From the NCBI GenBank assembly GCA_964526635.1, contig CAZGLR010000050.1, forward strand, positions 1 to 22,803: 22,803 bases of DNA. Reading direction: 5' to 3'. The notes beneath the pieces are model-generated. The model worked only from the letters and a program-made list of their open reading frames with translations. It made no database searches and was not told the DNA's origin. Positions 1 to 6,376 of this stretch are shown here, one piece after another; position 1 is the first letter of the stretch; each line of letters opens with the position of its first letter. The position numbers and the translations under genes are program-made. This DNA is from CAZGLR01 sp964526635 (lineage in GTDB: Bacteria > Zixibacteria > MSB-5A5 > GN15 > JAAZOE01).

Positions 1-1074
1 AATGTCAATGCCGAGGAGGGCATGACGGCGAGCGTCGGCGATTTCCTCGCGTGTCATGAAGATGCGCGAAATTACGCGATGAGTTAAACCGACTTCGACC
101 TCTTCCCCAATTGTCTGAGCAAGGTCAAGAGCCTGTTGAGCCGTGCGCATGGCTTTGTCGAAATGTTCCAACTCGAGTTCGGTGGCGGCCAGGCGGCGCA
201 GCACCTGGCTGAGCAGGGTCGAATTCGGGGCCAGTTCATTTCCAGCCTCGACCGCCTCGGTCAAATACGTGCGGGCGGTTACATAATCCTGTTTTTCATA
301 GGCCAGTTCGCCCATGTATTCGAGACAGATAACATGCTCGCGGGCGTAATCATGGCGCTCAATAAGCTCGGCGGCGGCCTGCAGTTCGATTTCGGCTTCG
401 AGGAAACGGCGACGGCGGAGACACAGGTAGCCAAGCGACAGATGATCACAGACCATCCAGTACGGCAACTCAAGGCGCCGGCCGATAGCGAACGCCTCAC
501 GGAGATTAGTTTCGGCTTTATCCAGATCACCGGTCAGCAGATAAATTCGGCCAAGATTGCCGAGCAACTGACCGCGTTTGTGTTCATCATCGGTGGCGTA
601 TTGAATAGCTTCGTTGACATACTCTGCCGCGAGCGAGTAATTCGATCTGAGATAATAAATGCGACCCAGGGCATTATAGGCGTCAAGAATACCGGTGTTG
701 TCATTGACGCGGCGATACGATGCCAGAGCGTCCCGTGCGGCCAACTCGGCCGGTTTGAGTTCGCCGAGGGCGGCGTGGGCACGATACAGAAGAAGTTGCA
801 GGCGGCCGATGCGGTAATTCAGGCTGGTGGTTCCCAGTTCTTCGAAAGCCTGACGGCAGAGGGCGATAGTGGATTGGTATTCATTGCGTATGATAGCGCG
901 TCGGGCACAGAGCAATAAATATAGTCCCTTATCGAGGCCATCGGGTTTGAATTTTCCCGCCTCCAACTGCTCCAGGCGCGTGATCGCCGTTTCAGGCTCC
1001 TGGAGATTGAACAATTTTTCAATCTCCAGTAGCCTGGCGTCAAGCCCCAGTTTCTGTTGTGAGGTTAGACTCAT
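1..1074 (-). CDS. Tetratricopeptide-repeat protein, C-terminus beyond window edge
   Basis: The minus strand is open from an ATG at 1074 to the left edge, giving 358 residues with no stop. The translation is almost entirely paired amphipathic helices with TPR signatures, for example around residues 130-163 (ALGRIYYLRSNYSLAAEY), 170-203 (LGNLGRIYLLTGDLDKAE), 209-240, 250-280 and 288-320. There is no signal peptide and no membrane segment, so the visible part is cytoplasmic. TPR arrays bind peptides or proteins; the output domain, if any, lies outside the window. The start codon lacks a strong ribosome site (GGGA eight bases upstream); a GTG ten codons earlier is a possible alternative. The gene begins 32 bases after a small exported-protein gene and is probably cotranscribed with it. 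A long open frame on the opposite strand lacks any recognisable protein and is treated as a shadow. Confidence 0.85.
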   Translation of the reverse strand, partial: MSLTSQQKLGLDARLLEIEKLFNLQEPETAITRLEQLEAGKFKPDGLDKGLYLLLCARRAIIRNEYQSTIALCRQAFEELGTTSLNYRIGRLQLLLYRAHAALGELKPAELAARDALASYRRVNDNTGILDAYNALGRIYYLRSNYSLAAEYVNEAIQYATDDEHKRGQLLGNLGRIYLLTGDLDKAETNLREAFAIGRRLELPYWMVCDHLSLGYLCLRRRRFLEAEIELQAAAELIERHDYAREHVICLEYMGELAYEKQDYVTARTYLTEAVEAGNELAPNSTLLSQVLRRLAATELELEHFDKAMRTAQQALDLAQTIGEEVEVGLTHRVISRIFMTREEIADARRHALLGIDI

Positions 1075-1106
1075 GACTGGTCCCGTTTTGAAGTTAGTCA
1101 CTTACC

Positions 1107-1457
1107 CTATTTGGCGGTGGATCCTGTCGATTCCTCCGTCGTGGTTGGTTCGATAACAGAACTTCCGGTGCCGGTGGCTTCAATTCCAGTTGAGGGATCG
1201 CCAGTCGGACCGAGAATAATCATCTGATACCAGAACCATGGTGTTCCAAACATCACACTTTCATTCGGCGTGCCGCCGTCGCCATCGTCGTCAGGATCAC
1301 CGTTGCTGATGACAATGCCATTGGTGTCAGTGGGATCGCCGCCCGTTGCCTGATCCTCGTTCCACGGGTGTTCGCCGGCGGTTAGCGGGGTGATGATGCA
1401 CAGGCACAGGCCGAGGAGTGCGATAACCAGGAACCCTATGAGTTTAGATACCTGCAT
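1107..1457 (-). CDS. Small exported acidic protein, function unknown
   Basis: A 116-residue protein. The start at 1457 is preferred over an ATG at 1472 because GGAGG lies eight bases upstream of it, inside the longer reading. Residues 1-28 form a signal peptide: MQVSK, then a hydrophobic core rich in Leu/Ile/Cys, with likely cleavage near TPLTA. The mature part is low-complexity, with acidic Gly/Asp/Pro/Thr runs (ISNGDPDDDGDGG), an aromatic patch (GTPWFWYQMIILG) and a Thr/Ser/Gly-rich tail ending STAK. I recognise no family. The Cys residues are inside the hydrophobic core and do not form a convincing lipobox. A promoter-like pair sits about 100 bases upstream and the TPR gene follows 32 bases downstream. 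A small secreted product next to a TPR protein could mean a peptide-receptor pair, but that is speculation. Confidence 0.72.
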   Translation of the reverse strand: MQVSKLIGFLVIALLGLCLCIITPLTAGEHPWNEDQATGGDPTDTNGIVISNGDPDDDGDGGTPNESVMFGTPWFWYQMIILGPTGDPSTGIEATGTGSSVIEPTTTEESTGSTAK

Positions 1458-1557
1458 GGTACCAACCTCCATTTAACCGGGTTTGTTGATTTTGTTGTTA
1501 CGTTCCGCTTGTTATTTATAAGTGCCGCGGATAATTCGCATATTATGCTTTCGATAT

Positions 1558-1586
1558 AAGTTACGCAGGGGCAACAGATATGTCAA
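1558..1586 (-). promoter_or_regulatory. Candidate sigma70-type promoter for the small exported protein and TPR genes
   Basis: Read on the minus strand, a perfect TTGACA (1586-1581) is followed after 17 bases by TAACTT (1563-1558). The -35 box is strong and the -10 box weak (3 of 6). It would give a leader of about 95 bases before the start at 1457. It immediately follows the terminator-like hairpin of the upstream gene. Confidence 0.4.
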
Positions 1587-1588
1587 GC

Positions 1589-1608
1589 AAAAACTGCGTT
1601 TTTCGCAG
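1589..1608 (-). terminator. Terminator-like hairpin after the NHL/dockerin gene
   Basis: On the minus strand CTGCG-AAAAA-CGCAG is followed by five T, 37 bases after the stop at 1645. The stem is only 5 bp. A competing hairpin (TTCGCA-AATTC-TGCGAA, 1618-1602) overlaps it, so the two folds exclude each other. A weak intrinsic terminator is the simplest reading. Confidence 0.4.
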
Positions 1609-1644
1609 AATTTGCGAATCGGGGAAAAGTGGTAGTTGAGGGAA

Positions 1645-3333
1645 TTATTCTAACCAATCCTGACAACCATCAAGTGGTGACTGGGCGCCACCGAATACGT
1701 AGTTATAAAGGTAAACCGCATCTCCAACATTGACTGAGCCATCGGCCGTTACATCGCCCACACACATATAAGGCTCAGGTTCCGGCCCACCTTTGAACAC
1801 ATAGTTTATCAAATAGACAGCGTCACCAATATCGACAATTCCGCTATTGTTCACGTCACCGGGGATATAGTTTGTATACGGATTTTCGCGATGAAGGAAA
1901 TCATCAGATTTTTTCATAATCGAATAGGTCGGTTCGCCCGTCTCCAACGAGTAGTATGAACTGGTATCGTAAATTTTTATATAGTATTCGCCCGTTTCGA
2001 CCATTTGCCCGGCATCATTTGAGCCATCCCAAACATAAAAGCACTGGCCAGATATCTCCATACCTTCACGGATCGTTCGAACGACGGTATCCTCTCTTTC
2101 GTCGTACACTTTTACTGAGACATTTGACGGATCGATAAGAATATATGAAATGTAGCTCCAGTGTTGATTGGCCGAATGCTCAACTGAAAAGTCAACGATA
2201 TCAGTACCGATATCAAAAAACTGAATTCCGCTTGTGTCGCTCCATGATTCGGTGGTCATAATATTTCCCGCGCCCCAATAGCCGCCAGCACAGCTTGCGT
2301 TATTCGGCTTATAAAACTGATGCGGACCGGATCCGTTCGTACCATACTGGCAAAGAGGAAAAAGGTCATAGGTATATTTTAGCAATCTACCGTTGTCCTG
2401 ATCCACAGCCCAAACATGTCCATAACTGTCGACTTCAAGGTCTACGATATCATAGCCTGCTGTCGATATTTCTCCCAGCCAGGTACACCATGGATTCATA
2501 CCGGGGACATAGTTGATATCGAGCCAGACAATACGCTGATTACCGGCATCGGCCACATAGGCATAGTTATTATCCGCATTGGGGTCCATATAAGGTTCAG
2601 ATGGCAGAAAACTCCTGCCACAGACTATTGCCCTGGGATGACAGAATTCTCCGATATTTCCTTCGCATCCAAATGTACCGTAAGTTGGGGCATTTTGTGT
2701 ACCATCTTCATTCAATCGCCTAATTCCATGATTATCCAGGACCAGAATGTAATCATCGCCGGGCCACGCGTGGGTACCGCCATTATAAACATTTACATCC
2801 GATAGGTGAGTGAAATTTCCATAGTTTTCTGACGCGTACTCCCAAATGATTTCTTCAGTTTCGAAATAATACCTGAGTTTTACAAGCCTGTCATTCCCGG
2901 TATCTGCAATATAAATACTGTACCAGATAAAATGCATGAATGGATCGCAGTAAGAAACGACATCGAATGATTTCGGGAAACTGAATTGGCCAATGCCGTC
3001 GCCTTGTTCGCCATAGGCTCGCACCCAATTCGTACCGTATTCCTCATAGATCATTCTGTTCCAATTTTGATCGAGATGAAACGTTGTACTGCTGATCCAT
3101 TGATCGTGTTCAGCATAGGGGTCCTGTGTCACGTACTGCAGATTTGAGGCTTTGGCATACACAAATAGCTGAGTACCCCAATTGCTGTTTGTGTATTGTT
3201 TTGTCAATTTATATGTTGACGGCGAAAAAATAGTCCTGCGATGCAGCGCCAGGTCACTCATCGTTTGTGAATTGGCCGATGAAAGCAACACAATGTATGC
3301 CAGAATAGAATAGAGAAATACTTTATACTTCAT
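1645..3333 (-). CDS. Secreted NHL-repeat propeller protein with FlgD-like Ig and dockerin-type domains
   Basis: A 562-residue exported protein. Residues 1-22 are a signal peptide (hydrophobic core, then SSANS before QT). Residues about 100-380 contain beta-propeller blades of NHL type, seen as repeated phrases such as YIADTGNDRLVKLRYY, YAVADAGNQ-like YVADAGNQRIVWLD and WAVDQDNGRLLKY. Residues about 404-456 resemble a FlgD-type Ig module (VKVYDERE, then WDGSNDAGQMVETGEYYIKIY). Residues 492-562 hold two dockerin-like F-hand repeats, GDVNNSGIVDIGDAVYLINY and GDVTADGSVNVGDAVYLYNY, with Asp/Asn positions suited to calcium; Cys524 and Cys557 could pair. Dockerin repeats outside cellulosomes are common in secreted proteins of environmental candidate phyla, so attachment to a cohesin is not implied. 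AGGAAGG six bases before the ATG supports the start. The gene follows the neighbouring secreted protein by 11 bases and is AT-rich for this window. Confidence 0.88.
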   Translation of the reverse strand: MKYKVFLYSILAYIVLLSSANSQTMSDLALHRRTIFSPSTYKLTKQYTNSNWGTQLFVYAKASNLQYVTQDPYAEHDQWISSTTFHLDQNWNRMIYEEYGTNWVRAYGEQGDGIGQFSFPKSFDVVSYCDPFMHFIWYSIYIADTGNDRLVKLRYYFETEEIIWEYASENYGNFTHLSDVNVYNGGTHAWPGDDYILVLDNHGIRRLNEDGTQNAPTYGTFGCEGNIGEFCHPRAIVCGRSFLPSEPYMDPNADNNYAYVADAGNQRIVWLDINYVPGMNPWCTWLGEISTAGYDIVDLEVDSYGHVWAVDQDNGRLLKYTYDLFPLCQYGTNGSGPHQFYKPNNASCAGGYWGAGNIMTTESWSDTSGIQFFDIGTDIVDFSVEHSANQHWSYISYILIDPSNVSVKVYDEREDTVVRTIREGMEISGQCFYVWDGSNDAGQMVETGEYYIKIYDTSSYYSLETGEPTYSIMKKSDDFLHRENPYTNYIPGDVNNSGIVDIGDAVYLINYVFKGGPEPEPYMCVGDVTADGSVNVGDAVYLYNYVFGGAQSPLDGCQDWLE

Positions 3334-3344
3334 AATTTGCCTTC

Positions 3345-4271
3345 CTAATCAAAATTGCCTGAGTTAATTAGGCCTATGTAGTGAAAAGAACGCTGCGATA
3401 TATTGCTGTCACGTGGTGATTTCTTTGCCAAATACGTCAAATATTCAACCGCCCTTGCCTTCCCCTCATCTTCGACTATCATTTTGATTAATCGATTATA
3501 TAATGATGGTCTATCTGCAAATATTGATTCAGGATACTCTTCCAAGATCCTTTTTCCCAAAGATATGAGGATCTTATTATCTGCGTGAATCCGTGTTATA
3601 CCCATTGCTCGAAACAACGCCAGCGGGGCATAAACTGATTCAGGATATGTATCAGCGATTTCAATGAGTATTTCATATCTTTTCCGAAGTTGCATATTCC
3701 TGTTATCGATAGCATCCCTGGGATGACCAATGGCGAATTCCGGATTTGGATGATTATCACCTGAATAATCCGCCCGCAACAACATTTCGAGTGCATTCAT
3801 ATCTTCTCCCACCGGATTGTCGATTCTAATTGATATGGAGTTTGACCGGTTCCCGCCAACCTGTACGGGTAAACATATGTCTTCCGGTATATGTAAATAT
3901 ATCGTGTATTGTCCTGGTCTATTTATATTATACCGCGATTCAATAAATTCTCCAGATTGCAATGACTCCCTGGGGCTTAGTGTATCTCCCATTAACGCAC
4001 TTATGATAAGTGAGTTATTGTACCGAACTCCATTTTGATCTGTAATATGAAAACATTCCCTAAACAACTCAACACAAGTTATGATATTATTATCGGATAC
4101 GTTAGTAATATTATAATGGATTAGAATCGGTTCAAAGGGTAAATAGGCATCTCTATCGCACCATATTTCCACGTCTAGATGAATATCGCTTCCAGAGCAA
4201 GGTTGAAACGACAACAGAAATACCACAAATAAACCTATAATATCTGCAACCTTATGAGGTAACGAAATCAT
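3345..4271 (-). CDS. Exported protein with N-terminal Ig-like region and C-terminal helical repeats
   Basis: A 308-residue protein preceded by an excellent ribosome site (AAAGGAGG, seven bases before the ATG). Residues 1-27 form a signal peptide; the Cys near its end (FQPCSG) is not in a good lipobox, so I do not call it a lipoprotein. Residues about 28-155 are beta-rich and look Ig-like, including IEIWCDRDAYLPFEP-type strands (seen as VEIWCDRDAYLPFEPILIHY) and a GQYTIYLHIP strand. Residues about 165-300 are helical and resemble tetratricopeptide or half-a-TPR units (YEILIEIADTYPESVYAPLA, then GKRILEEYPESIFADRP). No catalytic motif is visible. It is the promoter-proximal member of a two-gene set with the NHL/dockerin gene 11 bases downstream. 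Codon use is rich in ATA, TTA and AAT, unlike the cofactor genes to the right. Confidence 0.75.
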   Translation of the reverse strand: MISLPHKVADIIGLFVVFLLSFQPCSGSDIHLDVEIWCDRDAYLPFEPILIHYNITNVSDNNIITCVELFRECFHITDQNGVRYNNSLIISALMGDTLSPRESLQSGEFIESRYNINRPGQYTIYLHIPEDICLPVQVGGNRSNSISIRIDNPVGEDMNALEMLLRADYSGDNHPNPEFAIGHPRDAIDNRNMQLRKRYEILIEIADTYPESVYAPLALFRAMGITRIHADNKILISLGKRILEEYPESIFADRPSLYNRLIKMIVEDEGKARAVEYLTYLAKKSPRDSNISQRSFHYIGLINSGNFD

Positions 4272-4327
4272 TTAAAAGCCTCCTTTAATCGCTAATTTTC
4301 AATCATCTGGATCTTAATTTGGCCGGT

Positions 4328-4372
4328 GGCCCGACAATGCGCAGCAAAATATTTGCGCAGCATTGTCGGGCC
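4328..4372. repeat. Long near-perfect palindrome (13-bp stem)
   Basis: GGCCCGACAATGC (4328-4340) pairs perfectly with GCATTGTCGGGCC (4360-4372). Inside lies a smaller GCAAA/TTTGC hairpin flanked by GCA on both sides, so almost the whole 45 bases is self-complementary. Neither strand has a clean T-run after the stem, which argues against a simple intrinsic terminator. It lies between a possible -10 box and the exported-protein start, so it could be a leader structure, an operator, or a copy of a REP-like dispersed element. Confidence 0.6.
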
Positions 4373-4384
4373 CGCTTTCTCACT

Positions 4385-4390
4385 ATTATA
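4385..4390 (-). promoter_or_regulatory. Possible -10 box upstream of the exported-protein pair
   Basis: TATAAT occurs on the minus strand at 4390-4385. A TTGACT lies upstream but only nine bases away, too close for a standard pair, and no good -35 sits at 16-18 bases. Transcription from here would place the 4328-4372 palindrome in a leader of about 110 bases. Confidence 0.25.
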
Positions 4391-4485
4391 AACCAATGTA
4401 GTCAATTTTGCCTGTTTTAGCAATACTTATGGCAGGAACTCAGGACGCGCCGCAGGCTGCCGGACCCCGGGTAACAAACGGGCCA

Positions 4486-4558
4486 CCCACCCTGCAGGTG
4501 GGATACAAACTGTTTTGTTGGCGCACGGGACGTACGCCAACCACGGATCGGCAGATCC
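4486..4558. repeat. Cluster of three consecutive short hairpins
   Basis: Three inverted repeats follow one another: CCCACC/GGTGGG around a CTGCAG core (4486-4502); GTTGGCGCAC/GTACGCCAAC with one mismatch and a GGGAC loop (4517-4541); and GGATC/GATCC with a four-base loop (4545-4558). None has a following T-run, and no convincing protein-coding frame covers them. Serial compact hairpins in a gene-free gap suggest a dispersed intergenic element or a structured RNA. Other copies cannot be checked within this window. Confidence 0.5.
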
Positions 4559-4587
4559 CGGCAAAGGTCATGACATGTATTGTTTTG

Positions 4588-4647
4588 CCCGTCCCTTCCC
4601 GTCCCTTCCCTTCCCTTCTCTGCCCTTCTCTGCCCGCCCCTCTTCCC
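4588..4647. repeat. Strand-asymmetric pyrimidine tract with short tandem repeats
   Basis: About 60 bases consist nearly only of C and T on the plus strand. They include two tandem copies of GTCCCTTCCC (4591-4610) and two of CCCTTCTCTG (4613-4632). The minus strand therefore carries more than eight GGG runs separated by 1-6 bases, a pattern able to form G-quadruplexes. The tract ends about 24 bases before the promoter of the cofactor operon. Whether it has a role or is slippage-derived low-complexity DNA cannot be told from sequence. Confidence 0.65.
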
Positions 4648-4670
4648 TATCACAAATCACAGACGGGGGC

Positions 4671-4700
4671 TTGACGATCTCGGGGGTAACTTCGTATCTT
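4671..4700 (+). promoter_or_regulatory. Sigma70-type promoter of the aldolase-fol-pan operon
   Basis: TTGACG (4671-4676) and TATCTT (4695-4700) are spaced by 18 bases, 5 of 6 and 4 of 6 matches to consensus. Transcription would start near 4707, giving a leader of about 75 bases to the preferred aldolase start at 4782. It lies directly after the pyrimidine tract. Confidence 0.55.
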
Positions 4701-4733
4701 ACTGCCGGGAAAAGATATATGGAACTCCCGGTA

Positions 4734-4753
4734 GCCCACAGCACGCTGTTGGG
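4734..4753 (+). other. Possible leader hairpin before the aldolase gene
   Basis: GCCCACAG (4734-4741) and CTGTTGGGC (4745-4753) can pair with one bulged T, in the transcribed leader between the promoter and the preferred start at 4782. There is no strong ribosome site after it. If translation instead begins at the in-frame ATG at 4719, this segment is coding. Confidence 0.25.
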
Positions 4754-4781
4754 CACCACAGTTCTGTTGTATAGTAGATTT

Positions 4782-5426
4782 ATGCCGATATCAACGTACG
4801 CTGTCCATGACCTCATCACGATCGGGCGCAAGCTCTATCGCCGCGGACTTATTGCCGGGTCCGACGGCAACATTTCCCTGCGCTTATCATCCGGACGCTA
4901 CCTGATGACGCCATCGGGGCTCTCTAAGGGTCATCTCGGACTCGAAGACCTGGTCGTTATAGATGATAATGGCGCCGTCATCGAGGGCCGCCATAAAGTA
5001 TCGAGCGAATATGGCATGCACCTGACAATTTATCAAAAGCGTCCGGATGTGAATGCGATCGTACATGCCCATCCGCCGTATGCCACAGCCTATGCCCTGG
5101 CCGGGGTGGCGCCGCCGGATAAGGCATTGCCGGAAGTTTGCGTGTTTGTCGGCAGTATCGCGCTGGCTGAGTTCGCGCCGCCGGGAACGCCGATGGTGGG
5201 CGAGTCAATTGCGCCATATCTGGCCGATCATGATGCAATCCTGCTGGCGAATCATGGTCTGGTAACGATGGGTGCCCATCTGGATGAAGCGTATTTCCGG
5301 TTGGAAACAGTGGAGCATTATCTGAAAATTCTGACTATCGCCCGGCAGGTTGGAGATGTTCAGGCGCTGCCTGAGGTCGAGGTGGCGCGGCTGGCAAAAA
5401 TTCGGCAGGATTTGAAGCGAAAATAG
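4782..5426 (+). CDS. Class II aldolase/adducin family protein (fuculose-phosphate aldolase-like)
   Basis: A 214-residue cytoplasmic protein of the zinc-dependent class II aldolase family, which cleaves sugar-1-phosphates to DHAP and a short aldehyde. Family features are intact: the N-terminal GLIAGSDGNISLRL (residues 22-35), the catalytic Glu76 in SSEYGMH, the zinc ligands His95 and His97 in VHAHPPYATAY, and the third ligand His158 in LLANHGLVTMG. Family length is usually 200-230, which supports the start at 4782; an in-frame ATG at 4719 would add 21 residues lacking similarity to the family. Neither start has a strong ribosome site. The exact substrate (fuculose-1-P, ribulose-1-P, 5-deoxy- or methylthioribulose-1-P) cannot be read from sequence. 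It is the first gene of the folate-pantothenate operon, 55 bases before folB, a position that invites a link to the glycolaldehyde released by FolB. Confidence 0.9.
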   Translation: MPISTYAVHDLITIGRKLYRRGLIAGSDGNISLRLSSGRYLMTPSGLSKGHLGLEDLVVIDDNGAVIEGRHKVSSEYGMHLTIYQKRPDVNAIVHAHPPYATAYALAGVAPPDKALPEVCVFVGSIALAEFAPPGTPMVGESIAPYLADHDAILLANHGLVTMGAHLDEAYFRLETVEHYLKILTIARQVGDVQALPEVEVARLAKIRQDLKRK

Positions 5427-5481
5427 CTATATTACCCTGATGCGGTCTGAAGGACCGAAGCCTGATGCTGGAGTGTGCCCG

Positions 5482-5880
5482 ATGGATAGAATTCGTCTTG
5501 TCAATATGACGTTTTATGGTTATCATGGTCTTTCGGCGGCAGAGAAAGAAACGGGGCGCCGTTTCCAGGTCGATTGCGAGTTATCGACCGACCTGGCCGA
5601 AGCCGGACGGACCGATCGCATCAGTAAAACGATCGATTACAGTGACGTGTATCAGCGTATTGCTGAGATCGTTCAAAACACATCGTTTTCGCTGCTGGAG
5701 GGTCTGGCCGAAAAAATTGCGGAAGAGTTATTAGGGAATTTCCCGATTATCGAGGTAGTGATTCGCGTGCGTAAGATGGTCCCACCGATCGACGGTATCA
5801 TCGACTATATTGAAGTAGAGGTAGCGCGACGGCAGACCGATCCCGGCAAACTGTTATCAGCGGAGGACAATAATGAATGA
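5482..5880 (+). CDS. folB: Dihydroneopterin aldolase
   Basis: A 132-residue protein converting 7,8-dihydroneopterin to 6-hydroxymethyl-dihydropterin plus glycolaldehyde in folate synthesis. It matches FolB from the first residues: IRLVNMTFYGYHGLSAAEKE (residues 4-23, with the conserved Glu), TIDYSDVY with the conserved Tyr53, LLEGLAEKIA with Glu73, and the VRVRK..PPIDG segment where Lys98 corresponds to the catalytic lysine. The usual KP dipeptide is KM here. The start at 5482 has GGAG eight bases upstream and begins at the family N-terminus; an in-frame ATG at 5440 would add an unrelated 14-residue tail. Its stop overlaps the folK start by eight bases, so the two are probably translationally coupled. 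The last 15 residues extend slightly beyond typical FolB. Confidence 0.95.
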   Translation: MDRIRLVNMTFYGYHGLSAAEKETGRRFQVDCELSTDLAEAGRTDRISKTIDYSDVYQRIAEIVQNTSFSLLEGLAEKIAEELLGNFPIIEVVIRVRKMVPPIDGIIDYIEVEVARRQTDPGKLLSAEDNNE

Positions 5881-6376
5881 GATAATTTATTTATCGCTGG
5901 GTTCAAATCTGGGTGATCGTGAAGCTCATCTCCGGAAGGCAACCGATGGCCTGGTACATCTCCTTGGATTGAAGCTGGTGGTGGAGTCATCAATATATCA
6001 CTCGGTACCGGTTGACTGCCGGGTGGATTGCCCCGAGTTTTTAAACAAAGTACTCAAGCTGGAATGCAGCCTTCGTCCGCCGCAACTCCTGGACAGCACG
6101 GAGCGACTCGAAGTCGAACTTGGCCGGACTCTCAAGGGCTTCAACGTGGATCGTGTGATCGATATCGATATCATCTTATTCGGCAACCGTATGTTCAAAA
6201 ATGAGCGGCTGGAGATTCCGCACCCGCGCATGTGTCAGCGCGGTTTTGTGTTGATACCCTTGACTGAGATCGAACCGGATATCGTCGATCCCAAAACCGG
6301 GAAACCATTTAAGGAGATGATCCCCGCCCTGGGTGATCAGGGGGTGTTCAAGTTCAAGGAACGGACCAGTGCCTGA
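5873..6376 (+). CDS. folK: 2-amino-4-hydroxy-6-hydroxymethyldihydropteridine pyrophosphokinase
   Basis: A 167-residue HPPK, the enzyme that transfers pyrophosphate from ATP to 6-hydroxymethyl-dihydropterin, directly after FolB in the pathway. Diagnostic features are YLSLGSNLGDRE (residues 6-17), PEFLNKV, the metal-binding DRVIDIDIILFG with Asp97 and Asp99, and the HPRM..RGFVLIPL segment (residues 117-130). Length and motif order are normal for the family. GGAGG lies eight bases before the ATG, within the end of folB, with which it overlaps by eight bases. A folB-folK pair followed by panB-panC recalls the folK-pan clusters of other bacteria. The dihydropteroate synthase gene is not in the window. 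Confidence 0.96.
   Translation: MNEIIYLSLGSNLGDREAHLRKATDGLVHLLGLKLVVESSIYHSVPVDCRVDCPEFLNKVLKLECSLRPPQLLDSTERLEVELGRTLKGFNVDRVIDIDIILFGNRMFKNERLEIPHPRMCQRGFVLIPLTEIEPDIVDPKTGKPFKEMIPALGDQGVFKFKERTSA

Noticed and set aside
136..918. A 260-residue open frame on the plus strand
   Set aside because: It lies opposite the TPR gene, has no recognisable domain and no ribosome site; the minus-strand translation shows clear TPR units over the same bases.
1645..1870. Cellulosome component
   Set aside because: Dockerin-like repeats alone do not show a cellulosome; no cohesin, scaffoldin or glycoside hydrolase is in the window.
4328..4372. Intrinsic terminator
   Set aside because: Strong stem but no T-run on either strand directly after it.
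4588..4647. CRISPR-like or satellite array
   Set aside because: Only two short 10-base tandem duplications with no spacer pattern; better described as a strand-asymmetric low-complexity tract.
4408..4674. Open frames on both strands across the gene-free block
   Set aside because: They are low-complexity translations of the hairpins and pyrimidine tract, without family similarity or ribosome sites.
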